A DNA stretch of 64,000 nt from Blastococcus sp. TF02A-26 (GTDB taxonomy: Bacteria > Actinomycetota > Actinomycetes > Mycobacteriales > Geodermatophilaceae), in the NCBI RefSeq assembly GCF_003319125.1, contig NZ_QOHG01000006.1:1-64000 (forward strand), given 5' to 3'. Shown piece after piece: positions 9,196 to 17,375 of the stretch. Numbering within the stretch: position 1 is the stretch's first letter; every line of letters begins with the position of its first letter. The notes beneath the pieces are model-generated. The model was not told the DNA's origin. It did no database searches and worked only from the letters and a program-made list of their open reading frames with translations. The position numbers and the translations under genes were made by a program.

Positions 9196-9237
9196 CTTCT
9201 AAGCACTTGGTCGCAGGTTCGATCCCTGCCGGGCGCG
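9196..9237 (+). other. attR-like 3' fragment of a tRNA-Arg(TCT) gene
   Basis: From 9196 the sequence reads as the 3' half of a tRNA: anticodon loop CTTCTAA (anticodon TCT), 3' anticodon strand GCACT, variable loop TTGGT, T arm GCAGG-TTCGATC-CCTGC (9213-9229), acceptor 3' strand CGGGCGC (9230-9236) and discriminator G (9237). No matching 5' half exists: the bases before 9196 cannot pair with the anticodon or acceptor strands. This is the usual mark of integration into a tRNA 3' end. A full tRNA-Arg(TCT) starting GCGCCCG is expected at the other end of the element. Confidence 0.85.
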
Positions 9238-9277
9238 CTCCACCCCGTCCGTCGGTTCCCGCGGCTACGGTCCTGGC

Positions 9278-9481
9278 GTGCGGTACTGGGTGTACGAGGA
9301 CCGTCGCGGCGACCGGGCGACCATCCACCTCGCCCACTGCGCGCACTGCGACCACGGTCGGGGCAGGCAGGGGACGAGGCCGGAGAACGGCCGCTGGCAC
9401 GGGCCCTTCACCTCGCGCGACGGCGCGCACGTCGCGGCGACCGCCACGCACCGCGCCGTCCGGCGCTGCGCCCACTGCTGA
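9278..9481 (+). CDS. Small Cys/His-rich hypothetical protein
   Basis: A 67-residue protein beginning MRYWVYEDRRGDRATIH, with HCAHCDHG near residues 20-27 and CAHC at the extreme C-terminus. The spaced Cys-x-x-Cys pairs and His residues could bind zinc. The N-terminal pattern, a predicted strand-rich beginning followed by a charged NGRWHGP segment, recurs in small uncharacterised actinobacterial proteins. The start is a GTG. It is the first chromosomal gene to the right of the attachment site. Function unknown. Confidence 0.65.
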   Translation: MRYWVYEDRRGDRATIHLAHCAHCDHGRGRQGTRPENGRWHGPFTSRDGAHVAATATHRAVRRCAHC

Positions 9482-9494
9482 GGGCGAGCGCCGC

Positions 9495-10487
9495 TCAGCT
9501 CCGCGCCGGCTCGGATGCCGCGGATTCGCTCGCGACGGCCGTCCCGGGGAGGACGGCGACCGGGGCATCCGGTCCGGGCGAGCGCATCTCGTCGACCTGG
9601 ACCAGCCCGATGCCGCACAGGACCAGCAGTCCCCCGATCAGCTGCCACGGCGTGAGCCCCTGGCCGAGCAGCAGCCACGCGAACAGGACCGCGAACAGCA
9701 CCTCGGTGAGCCCGACGAACGAGGCGATCTTCGCCCCGAGCAGACGGGCACCGATGACGCCGGTGACGTAGGCGACGACGGCCGCGAGCAGCGAGAGCCC
9801 GAGCACCGGGACCAGCCAGCTGACCTCCTGGTCCAGCAGGACGACGGAGATGCGGGGCGCGGCGAGCGGCAGCACCCCGAGCGCCCCGGCGCCGGCCAGC
9901 ACCACGCCGCCGACGGCGAGTCCGCCCCAGGCCACGACCAGCGGCGGCAGCGCGTCGTCCTTCCCCGCGGAGAGCACGAAGTAGGTGGCGAGCCCGACGG
10001 CCGCGCCGAGGCCCCACAGCACCCCGACCGGATCGAGATCGGCCCCGCTGAACAGGTCCAGGACCAGCGCCAGGCCGGCCACGGCGACGGCGGCGCCCGC
10101 CACGGTCAGCGCCCGGGGCCGCTGCCCGTGGCGCAGCCACAGCCAGCCGACCACCAGCAGCGCGCCGGAGTACTCGAGCAGCAGGGCGACGGCGACCGAC
10201 AGGTGCTGGACGGCGTTGAAGTAGCACAGCTGCGCCCCGGCGACGGCCGCGACGCCGTAGACGGTCACGGTGCCGGCGTCCCGCCGCAGCCGGCCGAGCT
10301 GACCCCGGAGCAGGACCAGCGCCACGGGCGTCAGCACGAGGGCGGCGAGGACGACGCGGACCGTCACGGCCGCCCCCGGCGTCCACCCGGCCTCCAGCAG
10401 GCTGCCGGCGAACGCCCCGGAGGTGCCGAAGGTGGCCGCCGACAGCAGGGCCAGCCCCAGTCCCACCCCGCCTGTCCGCTGCTGCAT
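9495..10487 (-). CDS. EamA/DMT-family transporter
   Basis: An inner-membrane exporter of the drug/metabolite transporter superfamily, probably of amino acids or small metabolites. The 330 residues form about ten transmembrane helices in two EamA repeats (roughly residues 8-145 and 155-295), starting with the typical LLSAATFGTSGAFAGSLLEAG. A polar tail rich in Ala and Ser follows. It is divergent from the CGNR-type regulator, with a shared intergenic region holding a perfect inverted repeat, so that regulator may control it. The substrate cannot be told from sequence. Confidence 0.9.
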   Translation of the reverse strand: MQQRTGGVGLGLALLSAATFGTSGAFAGSLLEAGWTPGAAVTVRVVLAALVLTPVALVLLRGQLGRLRRDAGTVTVYGVAAVAGAQLCYFNAVQHLSVAVALLLEYSGALLVVGWLWLRHGQRPRALTVAGAAVAVAGLALVLDLFSGADLDPVGVLWGLGAAVGLATYFVLSAGKDDALPPLVVAWGGLAVGGVVLAGAGALGVLPLAAPRISVVLLDQEVSWLVPVLGLSLLAAVVAYVTGVIGARLLGAKIASFVGLTEVLFAVLFAWLLLGQGLTPWQLIGGLLVLCGIGLVQVDEMRSPGPDAPVAVLPGTAVASESAASEPARS

Positions 10488-10523
10488 CGCTCCGCCTCCG
10501 TCAGGGGTGAACTGCCTTATGAT

Positions 10524-10560
10524 CCTTACGCAACCTCACCGTAGGGGTGCCGGCGTAAGG
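10524..10560. promoter_or_regulatory. Inverted repeat, candidate operator of the CGNR regulator
   Basis: A perfect 8-bp inverted repeat, CCTTACGC (10524-10531) and GCGTAAGG (10553-10560), with a 21-base spacer, lies between the divergent EamA and CGNR genes. The right arm ends 8 bases before the CGNR start and contains its ribosome binding site (GTAAGGAG), so a bound protein would block that gene. A role as operator is inferred from position. Confidence 0.55.
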
Positions 10561-10567
10561 AGTCAAA

Positions 10568-11101
10568 GTGGTATTCGCACATGACACCGAACTCGCGCTG
10601 GTGGCTGCCGCGTCGCTGGTGAACACCGACCAGGCCGAGGGCGACGAGCTGGCGACGACGGCCGCGCTCGACGCCTTCGTCGAGCGGTGGGGATGGACCG
10701 GACGGCGGGCCGGTGACGTGGACGAGCTGGAGCAGGTGCGCGCGCTGCGGCCACGGCTGCGGGAGCTGTGGCAGCTCGACGAGGACGCCCAGGTCGAGCG
10801 GGTCAACGCGATGCTGCGTGACGCCCGGGCCCTGCCCCAGCTGGTCGAGCACGACGGCTACGGCTACCACCTGCACGCGACCCCCTCGGACGCCCCGCTC
10901 GCCGACCGGATGCTGGTCGAGGCCGCGATGGCGTTCGTGGACGTCGTCCGCCAGCAGGAGCGCGAGCGGCTGCGCGTCTGCGAGGCCGACGAGTGCGCCG
11001 ACGTGTACGTCGACCTGTCGCGCAACCGGTCCCGGCGCTACTGCAGCACCTCGTGCGGCAACCGGATGAACGTCGCCGCCTTCCGCGCCCGTCAGGGCTG
11101 A
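10568..11101 (+). CDS. ABATE/CGNR zinc-finger transcriptional regulator
   Basis: A 177-residue protein of the CGNR family of stress-linked actinobacterial regulators. The N-terminal and central part is a helical ABATE-type ligand-sensing domain. The C-terminus is a treble-clef zinc finger with Cys138, Cys143, Cys159 and Cys163, the last being the first residue of the signature CGNR (163-166). A basic segment NRSRR follows the first Cys pair and likely contacts DNA. The GTG start at 10568 follows GTAAGGAG. It is divergent from the EamA transporter, and an 8-bp inverted repeat in the shared promoter suggests autoregulation and control of the transporter (inference). Confidence 0.9.
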   Translation: MVFAHDTELALVAAASLVNTDQAEGDELATTAALDAFVERWGWTGRRAGDVDELEQVRALRPRLRELWQLDEDAQVERVNAMLRDARALPQLVEHDGYGYHLHATPSDAPLADRMLVEAAMAFVDVVRQQERERLRVCEADECADVYVDLSRNRSRRYCSTSCGNRMNVAAFRARQG

Positions 11102-11110
11102 CGTCCGCCG

Positions 11111-11842
11111 TCACCGCAGGTGCCGGCCCAAGAACCGCTTGACGGAGTCGCCCTCGAACGCCGGCACGCCGGTGTGCCCGCCCGTGTTGGCGTGCAGCGT
11201 CTTCTGCTCGGAGCCCAGGGCGTCGAAGAGGTCGAGGGCCATCTGCCGGTCGTTCCACTCGTCGTCCCACTGCAGCAGGACCAGCAGCGGGACGGTGACC
11301 AGCCGGGCCTCCGCGACCGTGGCGCGGGGCACGAAGCTCCCCGCGTACAGGACCGCGGCCGCGATGCGCGGCTCGACCAGCGCCATCCGGACGCCGATCG
11401 CGATCACCCCGCCCGACCAGCCGACCGGGCCGCCGAGCCCGGGGAGGGCGAGGAGGGCGTCGAGCGCGCTCCGCCACTCCGGGACCGAGCGTTCGACGAG
11501 CGGGACGACGAGGCGGTCGACGACGTCGTCCCCGACCCGGTCTCCCGCCGCCAGCGCCCGCTGGAGTTCCGCGCGGGCCCGGTCGACGTCCGGGAGCGGG
11601 GCCCGGCCCCCGGCTCCGGGCAGCTCGATGGTGGCCGCGGCGTAGCCCGCCGCCAGGCAGTCCCGGGCCCGGGCCTGGAGACGGGGGTACATCCGGTCCA
11701 GCCCGCCGGGATGGCCGAGCAGGACCAGTGGCGCTGCCGCGGATGAGGGCTCCGCGGTCCAGAGGAGGCCGGGGATGCCGTCGAGGGTGAAGGCGCGCTC
11801 GAGGACGTCGTCGTCGAGGGGTCGTTCGGAGGTGAAGTGCAC
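11111..11842 (-). CDS. Alpha/beta hydrolase (dienelactone-hydrolase-like)
   Basis: A soluble hydrolase of 243 residues. The nucleophile elbow is GWSGG in the second half, a variant of Gly-x-Ser-x-Gly. LLGHPGG near the first third may supply oxyanion-hole residues. The end carries GGHTG, with the likely catalytic His. The substrate is unknown. The GTG at 11842 was chosen because GAGAGG lies 8 bases upstream. An upstream in-frame start at 11920 would add a low-complexity leader. It ends 9 bases from the convergent CGNR gene. Confidence 0.8.
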   Translation of the reverse strand: MHFTSERPLDDDVLERAFTLDGIPGLLWTAEPSSAAAPLVLLGHPGGLDRMYPRLQARARDCLAAGYAAATIELPGAGGRAPLPDVDRARAELQRALAAGDRVGDDVVDRLVVPLVERSVPEWRSALDALLALPGLGGPVGWSGGVIAIGVRMALVEPRIAAAVLYAGSFVPRATVAEARLVTVPLLVLLQWDDEWNDRQMALDLFDALGSEQKTLHANTGGHTGVPAFEGDSVKRFLGRHLR

Positions 11843-12108
11843 GGTCGTACCTCTCGGGAGTGCGAACGGCGCTCCCGGACGACCTACCGCCCGACCGTGA
11901 CCCCGGAGGGGAGCACCCACGTCGACATCTGCACGGGTCCCACCTCCTCGTCCTCTCGCACGGCCGGCGGGAAGCTAGCGCGAGTCGCCGCTGCCCGCCG
12001 AGCGGTTTTCCTGCACCGCCCCGCGACCAGCACCGCAAGCGCGGTGCAAGTCGGCCCGAAGCGGCCCGCGGCACGGTCCTCCTGTCCGCCCCGACAGGAG
12101 GAAGAACG

Positions 12109-12729
12109 ATGACCCAGATCCAGCAGCCCCCGCAGTACGCCCCGCCGCAGCAGTACGCGCCCTTCCCCGTCGGCGGCTTCGGCTACCCGCCGCCCGCTCC
12201 GCCGCGCCGGCGCACCGGCCTGGTGGTCGGCTCGGTGGCCGGCGCCGTCGTCGTCGCCGGTGGACTGGGGGTCGGCGCCTTCCTCCTGTTCGGCGGCTCG
12301 ACGCTCGACGACGCCGACGCGGAGGGCCAGATCAGCGCCCGGGTCCAGGAGCAGACCGGTGTCGCGCCCGACGCCGTCGACTGCCCGTCGGGTGTGGACC
12401 TCGCCGAGGGGACGACGAGCACCTGCTCGGTCACGCTCCAGGGTCAGGCCTTCGACTACACGGTCACCCAGCTCGACGACGAGGGGAACGTCGAGTTCAG
12501 CAGCGACGCCGTCTACGTGCCGGTCGCCGACGTCGAGACGCTTCTCGCCGAGGCGTTCGCCGAGGAGAGCCTCGAGGTCGAGGCCAGCTGCGACGCCGGG
12601 GACCGCACCGTCCTCATCGCCGCCGACGGCCTGTCGATCCCGTGCACCGTGGTGAATGCCGAGGACTCGACCGACAGCGCCGACGTCACCGCGCTCCTCG
12701 ACGCCGCCGGGACGGTCACCTTCGAGTGA
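12109..12729 (+). CDS. DUF4333 membrane-anchored protein
   Basis: A 206-residue protein with a Pro/Gln/Tyr-rich cytoplasmic N-terminus (residues 1 to about 38), one transmembrane helix (about 39-65, TGLVVGSVAGAVVVAGG onward) and an extracytoplasmic part holding two DUF4333-like modules, each with a Cys pair. DUF4333 domains occur in exported or lipid-anchored actinobacterial proteins of unknown function. The start is fixed by the strong AGGAGGAAG ribosome binding site 6 bases before the ATG at 12109. An apparent in-frame extension upstream has no such signal. Confidence 0.85.
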   Translation: MTQIQQPPQYAPPQQYAPFPVGGFGYPPPAPPRRRTGLVVGSVAGAVVVAGGLGVGAFLLFGGSTLDDADAEGQISARVQEQTGVAPDAVDCPSGVDLAEGTTSTCSVTLQGQAFDYTVTQLDDEGNVEFSSDAVYVPVADVETLLAEAFAEESLEVEASCDAGDRTVLIAADGLSIPCTVVNAEDSTDSADVTALLDAAGTVTFE

Positions 12730-12738
12730 CCGGCCCGG

Positions 12739-13779
12739 TCAGCGCCCGCCGGGGGGCGCCCAGCCGATGGCCGGCGCGACGTGGCGGGCGATCGTCTCCA
12801 GCAGGGAGGCGTTGTGGTCGACGCCGAGCATGTTCGGGACGGTGAGGAGCAGGGTGTCGGCGTCGCGGACGGCGGCGTCCTTGGCGAGGGCCTCGGCGAG
12901 GACGTCGGGCTCGCCGGTGTAGCTCTTGCCGAACCGGGACCGCACCCCCTCCAGGAGACCGACCTGGTCCTCACCGGGGTCGTCGCCGAAGTACAGCCGG
13001 TCGGTGTCGGTGACGATCGGGAGCACGCTGCGGCTGACCGAGACCCGCGGCTCGCGGTCCCAGCCGGCGTCGGCCCACGCCTGGCGGAAGCGGGCGATCT
13101 GCTCGGCCTGCAGCTGGTCGAACGGGACGCCGGTGTCCTCCGACAGCAGCGTCGAGCTCATCAGGTTCATGCCCTGCTGGGCGGTCCACACCGCGGTGTC
13201 GAAGGTGCCCGACCCCCACCAGATCCGGTCGGCCAGACCCGGGGACTGCGGCTGGATCGGCAGCCGCGCCCGCTGGCCACCGGTCATCCGCGGATCGGCC
13301 TCGACCACCGACGCGCCACCGATCGCGGCGCGGAAGAGCTCGGTCTTGTCGCGGGCGAGGTCGGCGTCGGTCGTCCCCTCCGGCGGCACGTAGCCGAACG
13401 CGTGGGAGCCACGCAACGCGGTCTCCGGTGACCCCCGGCTGACGCCGAGCTGCAGCCGTCCGGCGCTGAGCAGGTCAGCCGCGGCGGCCTCCTCGGCCAT
13501 GTAGAGCGGGTTCTCGTAGCGCATGTCGATGACGCCGGTGCCGAGCTCGATGCGCGAGGTGCGCATCGCCATCGCCGTCAGCAGGGGGAACGGCGAGGCC
13601 AGCTGGCGGGCGAAGTGGTGCACCCGCACGTAGGCGCCGTCCAGCCCCAGCTCCTCCGCGGCGACGGCGAGCTCGACGCTCTGCATCAGCGCGTCGCGCG
13701 CCGTCCGCACCTGCGAGCCGGGGACGGGCTGCCAGTGCCCGAAGGAGAGGAACCCGATCCGCTTCGGCAGTGCGCTCAT
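12739..13779 (-). CDS. LLM-class flavin-dependent oxidoreductase
   Basis: A bacterial-luciferase-like TIM-barrel enzyme of 346 residues that would oxidise a small substrate using FMNH2 or possibly F420. The N-terminus is MSALPKRIGFLSFGHWQPV. The family pattern DGAYVRVHHFARQLASPFPLL, SRIELGTGVIDMRYENPLYMAEEAA and LGVSRGSPE is clear. FbiC for F420 synthesis lies 7 kb away, but the cofactor cannot be read from sequence. The ATG at 13779 fits the family N-terminus. An in-frame GTG at 13848 would add 23 residues of low conservation. It is divergent from a GGDEF-EAL gene. Confidence 0.88.
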   Translation of the reverse strand: MSALPKRIGFLSFGHWQPVPGSQVRTARDALMQSVELAVAAEELGLDGAYVRVHHFARQLASPFPLLTAMAMRTSRIELGTGVIDMRYENPLYMAEEAAAADLLSAGRLQLGVSRGSPETALRGSHAFGYVPPEGTTDADLARDKTELFRAAIGGASVVEADPRMTGGQRARLPIQPQSPGLADRIWWGSGTFDTAVWTAQQGMNLMSSTLLSEDTGVPFDQLQAEQIARFRQAWADAGWDREPRVSVSRSVLPIVTDTDRLYFGDDPGEDQVGLLEGVRSRFGKSYTGEPDVLAEALAKDAAVRDADTLLLTVPNMLGVDHNASLLETIARHVAPAIGWAPPGGR

Positions 13780-13935
13780 GGCCGGTGCAGCGGTGGAACG
13801 GGCACCGGGATTCCGCAGCGCTCGGAACCCCTCCGTCACACCACTCACTCGGGGCCCCCCTCCCCCGATTTCTCACGCAGTGTGATCGATTGACCACGAC
13901 ATACCGGGCACGGGTTCCGTCACTCCACGCCTCCG

Positions 13936-15993
13936 GTGCAGCACCCTGAGCGCGTGACCCTGCACGCCCACGACGTCCCCAGGCCCCGGTCGGGCGCCGG
14001 GCACGACCCGGCCGCCTCCCGGCTGCGTGCGATCGACACGCTGCTGGCCGACCGCGGTCAACTCTTCCGCGCGCTGTTCCTCACCGCACCGGTGCCCAAG
14101 GCGCTGGTCGACCTGGACGGACACTTCCTCGTCGTGAACGAGGCGCTGTGCGCGATGACCGGGCGCACCGTCGACGACCTCGTCGGCCGGCACGTCGATC
14201 TCCTCGCCCACCCCGACGAGGCGCCGGTCCCCGACCTGCCCGCGCCCCTGGACCCGTGGCTGCAGGTCGACGGCGAGCGGCGGCTGCGCCGGGCCGACGG
14301 CACCGAGCTGTTCGTGCTGCAGACCCACGAGGTCGTGCACCGCAGCGACGGGCAGCCGCACTTCGTCGTCCTCTCGCTCGTCGACGTCACCGACCGCCGC
14401 CGCGCCGAGGAGGACCTCGTCCGGCGTGCCTTCACCGACCCGCTGACCGGGCTGCCCAACCGGCGCGCCCTCGGCGACCGGCTGAACCACGCGCTCGCCC
14501 TCTCCAAGCGCCGCGGTCTGCAGGTCGGCCTGGTGCACCTGGACCTCGACCGGTTCCAGGCCGTGAACGACGCGCTCGGCCACGAGGCCGCCGACCAGGT
14601 GCTCATGCAGGTCGCCGACCGGCTGCGCTGGAGCACCCGGGTCGAGGACACCGCCGTCCGGTTGGGCGGCGACGAGTTCCTCATCCTGGCCGAGGACGTC
14701 GAGGACCTCGACGGCCTGCGCGCCCTGGCCGACCGCCTCCTGTCGGTCCTGGACGACCCGGTCGTCGTGGGCGAGCGGGAGATCGTCCTGTCGGCGAGCG
14801 TGGGGCTCACCCTCGGCTCCGACGTCGCCCCCGACGACCTGCTCCGCCAGGCGCACGGCGCCCTCATGCGGGCCAAGTCCGACGGCAGCCGGGCGCGCAT
14901 CGAGGTCTACGACGGCGTGCTGTCCGACGACGAGATCGACCAGCTGCAGCTCGAGGCCGACCTGCGGCACGCGCTGGAGGGCGACGAGCTGCGGCTCTTC
15001 TACCAGCCCATCGTGTCGCTCACCGACGAGACGCTGCTGGGCTACGAGGCGCTCATCCGCTGGCAGCACCCCACCCGGGGTCTGCTCATGCCCGGCGCCT
15101 TCCTCGCCTGCGCCGAGGACAACCGGCTGACGGCGAAGCTCGGTGCCTGGGTGCTCCGCCAGGCCTGCCACGACGCGGCCGGCTGGCCCGCCGGGCTGCG
15201 GGTGCACGTCAACGTCTCCGCCCGGCACCTGGCCGAGCCCGGGTTCACCGAGCTGGTGATCGCGGCGCTCGACGAGTCGGGCCTGCCGCCGGAGCGGCTG
15301 GAGCTGGAGATCACCGAGTCGACGGCGCTGTTCGCCGCCGACGCCACCCTGCAGGCCGTCAGCGAGGTCACCGACCACGGCGTGACCCTCGCGCTGGACG
15401 ACTTCGGCACCGGCTACTCGGCCATCACCGCGCTGCATCGGCTGCCGATCCACACCGTGAAGATCGACCGCTCGTTCGTCGCCGACGTGGTGACCGAGCC
15501 CTCCACCGCCGCGCTGGTGCAGGGGCTGGTGCAGCTCGGCCTCGGCATGGGGCTGCAGGTCATCGCGGAGGGCATCGAGGACCTCGACCAGGCCCACTGG
15601 CTGCGCGAGCACGGTTGCGCCATGGCGCAGGGCTACGCCTTCGGGCGGCCGGCGCCGCTGCCCGGGCCGAGCACGGTCAGCGAGGACGCCGCGGTCGAGC
15701 AGCTCGTCCCGGTCGAGGTGCGCAGCGACGCCCCGCTGACCGCGGAGGAGGTCATCGTCGCGGCCGACACGGCGCCGGCGACGCTGGAGGAGCCTGTCGC
15801 CGACGTGCTGGCCTTCCCGACGGCTGCCGCTCCGGCCGTCCAGCCGCCGACGGCGCAGTTCGACGCGCTCGCCGACTGGGACGGGGAGGACGACGACGCC
15901 GTGGTCCCCGCGCCGCGCGACGGGCTGCCCGACGTCCCGCACCTCTACGCCGTCCTCGACGACACCGGCGAGACCCCGCCCGTCCGGGACTAG
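13936..15993 (+). CDS. PAS-GGDEF-EAL cyclic-di-GMP signalling protein
   Basis: A cytoplasmic bifunctional protein of up to 685 residues. An N-terminal PAS domain covers about residues 40-155. The diguanylate cyclase domain (about 160-325) has an intact GGDEF at 244-248 and an RVED inhibitory site at 235-238, exactly five residues before it, so product inhibition is likely. The EAL phosphodiesterase domain (about 335-575) keeps EAL (371-373), NVSARHL, LELEITES, DDFGTGYS and AEGIE, so it also looks active. A disordered acidic tail of about 100 residues ends the protein. The start is uncertain between GTG 13936 and GTG 13954. No membrane segment is seen, so the signal is probably intracellular. 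Confidence 0.92.
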   Translation: MQHPERVTLHAHDVPRPRSGAGHDPAASRLRAIDTLLADRGQLFRALFLTAPVPKALVDLDGHFLVVNEALCAMTGRTVDDLVGRHVDLLAHPDEAPVPDLPAPLDPWLQVDGERRLRRADGTELFVLQTHEVVHRSDGQPHFVVLSLVDVTDRRRAEEDLVRRAFTDPLTGLPNRRALGDRLNHALALSKRRGLQVGLVHLDLDRFQAVNDALGHEAADQVLMQVADRLRWSTRVEDTAVRLGGDEFLILAEDVEDLDGLRALADRLLSVLDDPVVVGEREIVLSASVGLTLGSDVAPDDLLRQAHGALMRAKSDGSRARIEVYDGVLSDDEIDQLQLEADLRHALEGDELRLFYQPIVSLTDETLLGYEALIRWQHPTRGLLMPGAFLACAEDNRLTAKLGAWVLRQACHDAAGWPAGLRVHVNVSARHLAEPGFTELVIAALDESGLPPERLELEITESTALFAADATLQAVSEVTDHGVTLALDDFGTGYSAITALHRLPIHTVKIDRSFVADVVTEPSTAALVQGLVQLGLGMGLQVIAEGIEDLDQAHWLREHGCAMAQGYAFGRPAPLPGPSTVSEDAAVEQLVPVEVRSDAPLTAEEVIVAADTAPATLEEPVADVLAFPTAAAPAVQPPTAQFDALADWDGEDDDAVVPAPRDGLPDVPHLYAVLDDTGETPPVRD

Positions 15994-16002
15994 GTCCCAG
16001 CA

Positions 16003-16043
16003 CGCTCCGTCAGTGCCCCGCCCCGCGGGGCACTGACGGAGCG
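16003..16043 (+). terminator. Strong hairpin after the GGDEF-EAL gene
   Basis: A perfect 17-bp inverted repeat (16003-16019 with 16027-16043) around a 7-base loop begins 9 bases after the stop of the preceding gene. There is no U-tract, as is common for high-GC actinobacterial terminators. Confidence 0.8.
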
Positions 16044-16060
16044 CCGGAGAACCCCTCTGC

Positions 16061-16102
16061 GCTCGCTCGTGCTCTGCCCCGCCCTGGGGGCAGAGCAAGA
16101 GC
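16061..16102. repeat. Palindromic repeat, copy 1
   Basis: Its first 26 bases (16061-16086) are identical to 17376-17401. The element folds into a hairpin (stem 16065-16080 with 16087-16102, one mismatch). It lies 8 bases past the stop of the minus-strand gene at 16110, so this copy can act as its terminator. The second copy lies upstream of that gene pair. Confidence 0.8.
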
Positions 16103-16109
16103 AAGAGAA

Positions 16110-16760
16110 TCACTCCTTGATGAATGTCCCGCAGCGGTTGTTCTCGAAGTCCTGGCCCACGCTCAGCGTGACCGTCGGGAACCCACCGGTGACGATGTCG
16201 TTCTCGATGATGTCGTCACCGTTGGAGCCCGTCCGGTAAATGCCCCAATAGCAGTCCCCGGTAACGGCCTGGGCGGTGCGGTAGGTACCTGGCTCGATGT
16301 CGCGTCCGACGGTCCACGTGCCCTGACCGATGGAGGTCGCCGCGATGCGCTGCTCCACGACAGCGACGGCCTGCTCCCGTGCGGACACCTCGGCGTCGCG
16401 CTGCGCCAACTCGTCGGCGTATTGGGAAGCCGACGCTGCGGCGGCACTAGCTGAGGCCTCAGCGCTCTCGACCGCCGACCGGGCCTCGTCCTCGGTGGCT
16501 CGTTGGGCCTCCGACGCCTGCGACTGCTCCGCTGCCATTCGGCCCTCGAGGTCGCGGTACTCGTCAGACGTCGTGGGGTCGAGCGCAGCGACGGCGATCA
16601 CGGCCCCTACCGCCATGCCCAATAGCGCACCGCCCCCGCCGAGCGCCCATGGGAGCCAGCCGCCCAGGCGAGTGGCTTTCGTCGGTCCGGCAAGCACGCT
16701 CTGATGTGGGGCCGGGAGCAGCGCATCATTACCGGTATCCACCTTGTCGGGCCCGGTCAT
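16110..16760 (-). CDS. Membrane-anchored coiled-coil protein with C-terminal GTW-type domain
   Basis: A 216-residue protein of unknown function. Residues 1 to about 32 are cytoplasmic, followed by one transmembrane helix (about 33-60, with LPWALGGGGALLGMAVGAVI). A long Ala/Glu/Ser-rich coiled coil spans about 64-140. The C-terminal domain (about 145-216) starts GTWTVGRDIEPGTYRT and contains CYWGIYRTGS and NRCGTF. Similar beta-rich ends occur in many exported actinobacterial and phage proteins of unknown role, and the two Cys may form a disulphide. Its ATG overlaps the stop of the upstream gene by four bases (ATGA). Base composition is less G+C-rich than its neighbours. Confidence 0.7.
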   Translation of the reverse strand: MTGPDKVDTGNDALLPAPHQSVLAGPTKATRLGGWLPWALGGGGALLGMAVGAVIAVAALDPTTSDEYRDLEGRMAAEQSQASEAQRATEDEARSAVESAEASASAAAASASQYADELAQRDAEVSAREQAVAVVEQRIAATSIGQGTWTVGRDIEPGTYRTAQAVTGDCYWGIYRTGSNGDDIIENDIVTGGFPTVTLSVGQDFENNRCGTFIKE

Positions 16761-17230
16761 GACTGCTCCATGGTCTGCGGCGCCGTGCGGGCGGTGTGCG
16801 GATCTCCGGCCGCGCCGGCGGGTGCGGAGTACCCGCTGGCGGTCGTGAACCCCGACGTACCGGCGACGAGCGCAAGACCGACGACAGCCAAGGCGGCGAA
16901 GGCAGGAATCCGGTCGTCCCGAGGCACGATCGGCGTGACAGTTGCGGCGACCTCCGGACGGGTCAGTGCCTCGTTCTGCTGCTCGGCGATGATCGTGAGC
17001 AAGTCCTTGGCGACCCAGCCGTTGACGACGGCTTGCTGCGGCGCGCCCGCGGTACGGGCATCGTTGAGCTCGTAGTCGGCCAGCGCGGCGTCGATCTCAT
17101 TGCCCCGGTCGCGAACCTGCTCCTGCGTCTGCGGCTCTGGGCTCCGGACCTCGTCCGGAGCCATGAGGAACCAGACGGCGAGGGCAGCCACCGCCAAGAT
17201 GGCGGCCCCCGCACGGCGGACGATGATCAT
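16757..17230 (-). CDS. Two-helix small membrane protein
   Basis: A 157-residue hypothetical protein with a membrane helix or uncleaved signal at residues 5-23 (RAGAAILAVAALAVWFLM). A charged extracytoplasmic or loop segment covers about 27-105, and a second helix sits at about 108-126. The Ala/Gly/Thr-rich tail follows. It is co-transcribed with and overlaps (ATGA) the coiled-coil protein downstream, so the two probably form a membrane complex (inference). Both are bracketed by copies of one palindromic repeat. Confidence 0.65.
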   Translation of the reverse strand: MIIVRRAGAAILAVAALAVWFLMAPDEVRSPEPQTQEQVRDRGNEIDAALADYELNDARTAGAPQQAVVNGWVAKDLLTIIAEQQNEALTRPEVAATVTPIVPRDDRIPAFAALAVVGLALVAGTSGFTTASGYSAPAGAAGDPHTARTAPQTMEQS

Positions 17231-17375
17231 TGCTCTGAGCTCCCGGTCTCAGGGGAGTATCGCGTACCGATACTTCTTCGTTCCGGTCTTCGGTCGCTGT
17301 CCGCAGAAGTGAAGCTGACCGCCGCAGCCCATCGACAACACCGGTGCAACCCCTCCGGTCCGCGATTGGGTCCTC

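Larger units (their letters stand above)
1..9237. mobile_element. Integrative element, right-hand part
   Basis: The region is visibly poorer in G+C than the DNA to its right, and its genes all run on the minus strand. It carries an excisionase-like HTH protein, phage-type small proteins and a restriction-modification pair, and it stops at a 3' fragment of a tRNA-Arg gene (9196-9237). Integration into a tRNA 3' end leaves the intact tRNA at one end and the displaced 3' piece at the other. This edge would therefore be the distal junction, with the integrase, any transfer or replication genes and the intact tRNA beyond position 1. The element type (actinomycete integrative conjugative element or prophage remnant) cannot be decided from what is visible. 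Confidence 0.75.

Noticed and set aside
13873-16113. 746-codon open frame opposite the GGDEF-EAL gene
   Set aside because: Shadow frame of a high-GC gene; low-complexity Arg/Gly/Val product with no domain, while the plus strand has full GGDEF and EAL motifs.
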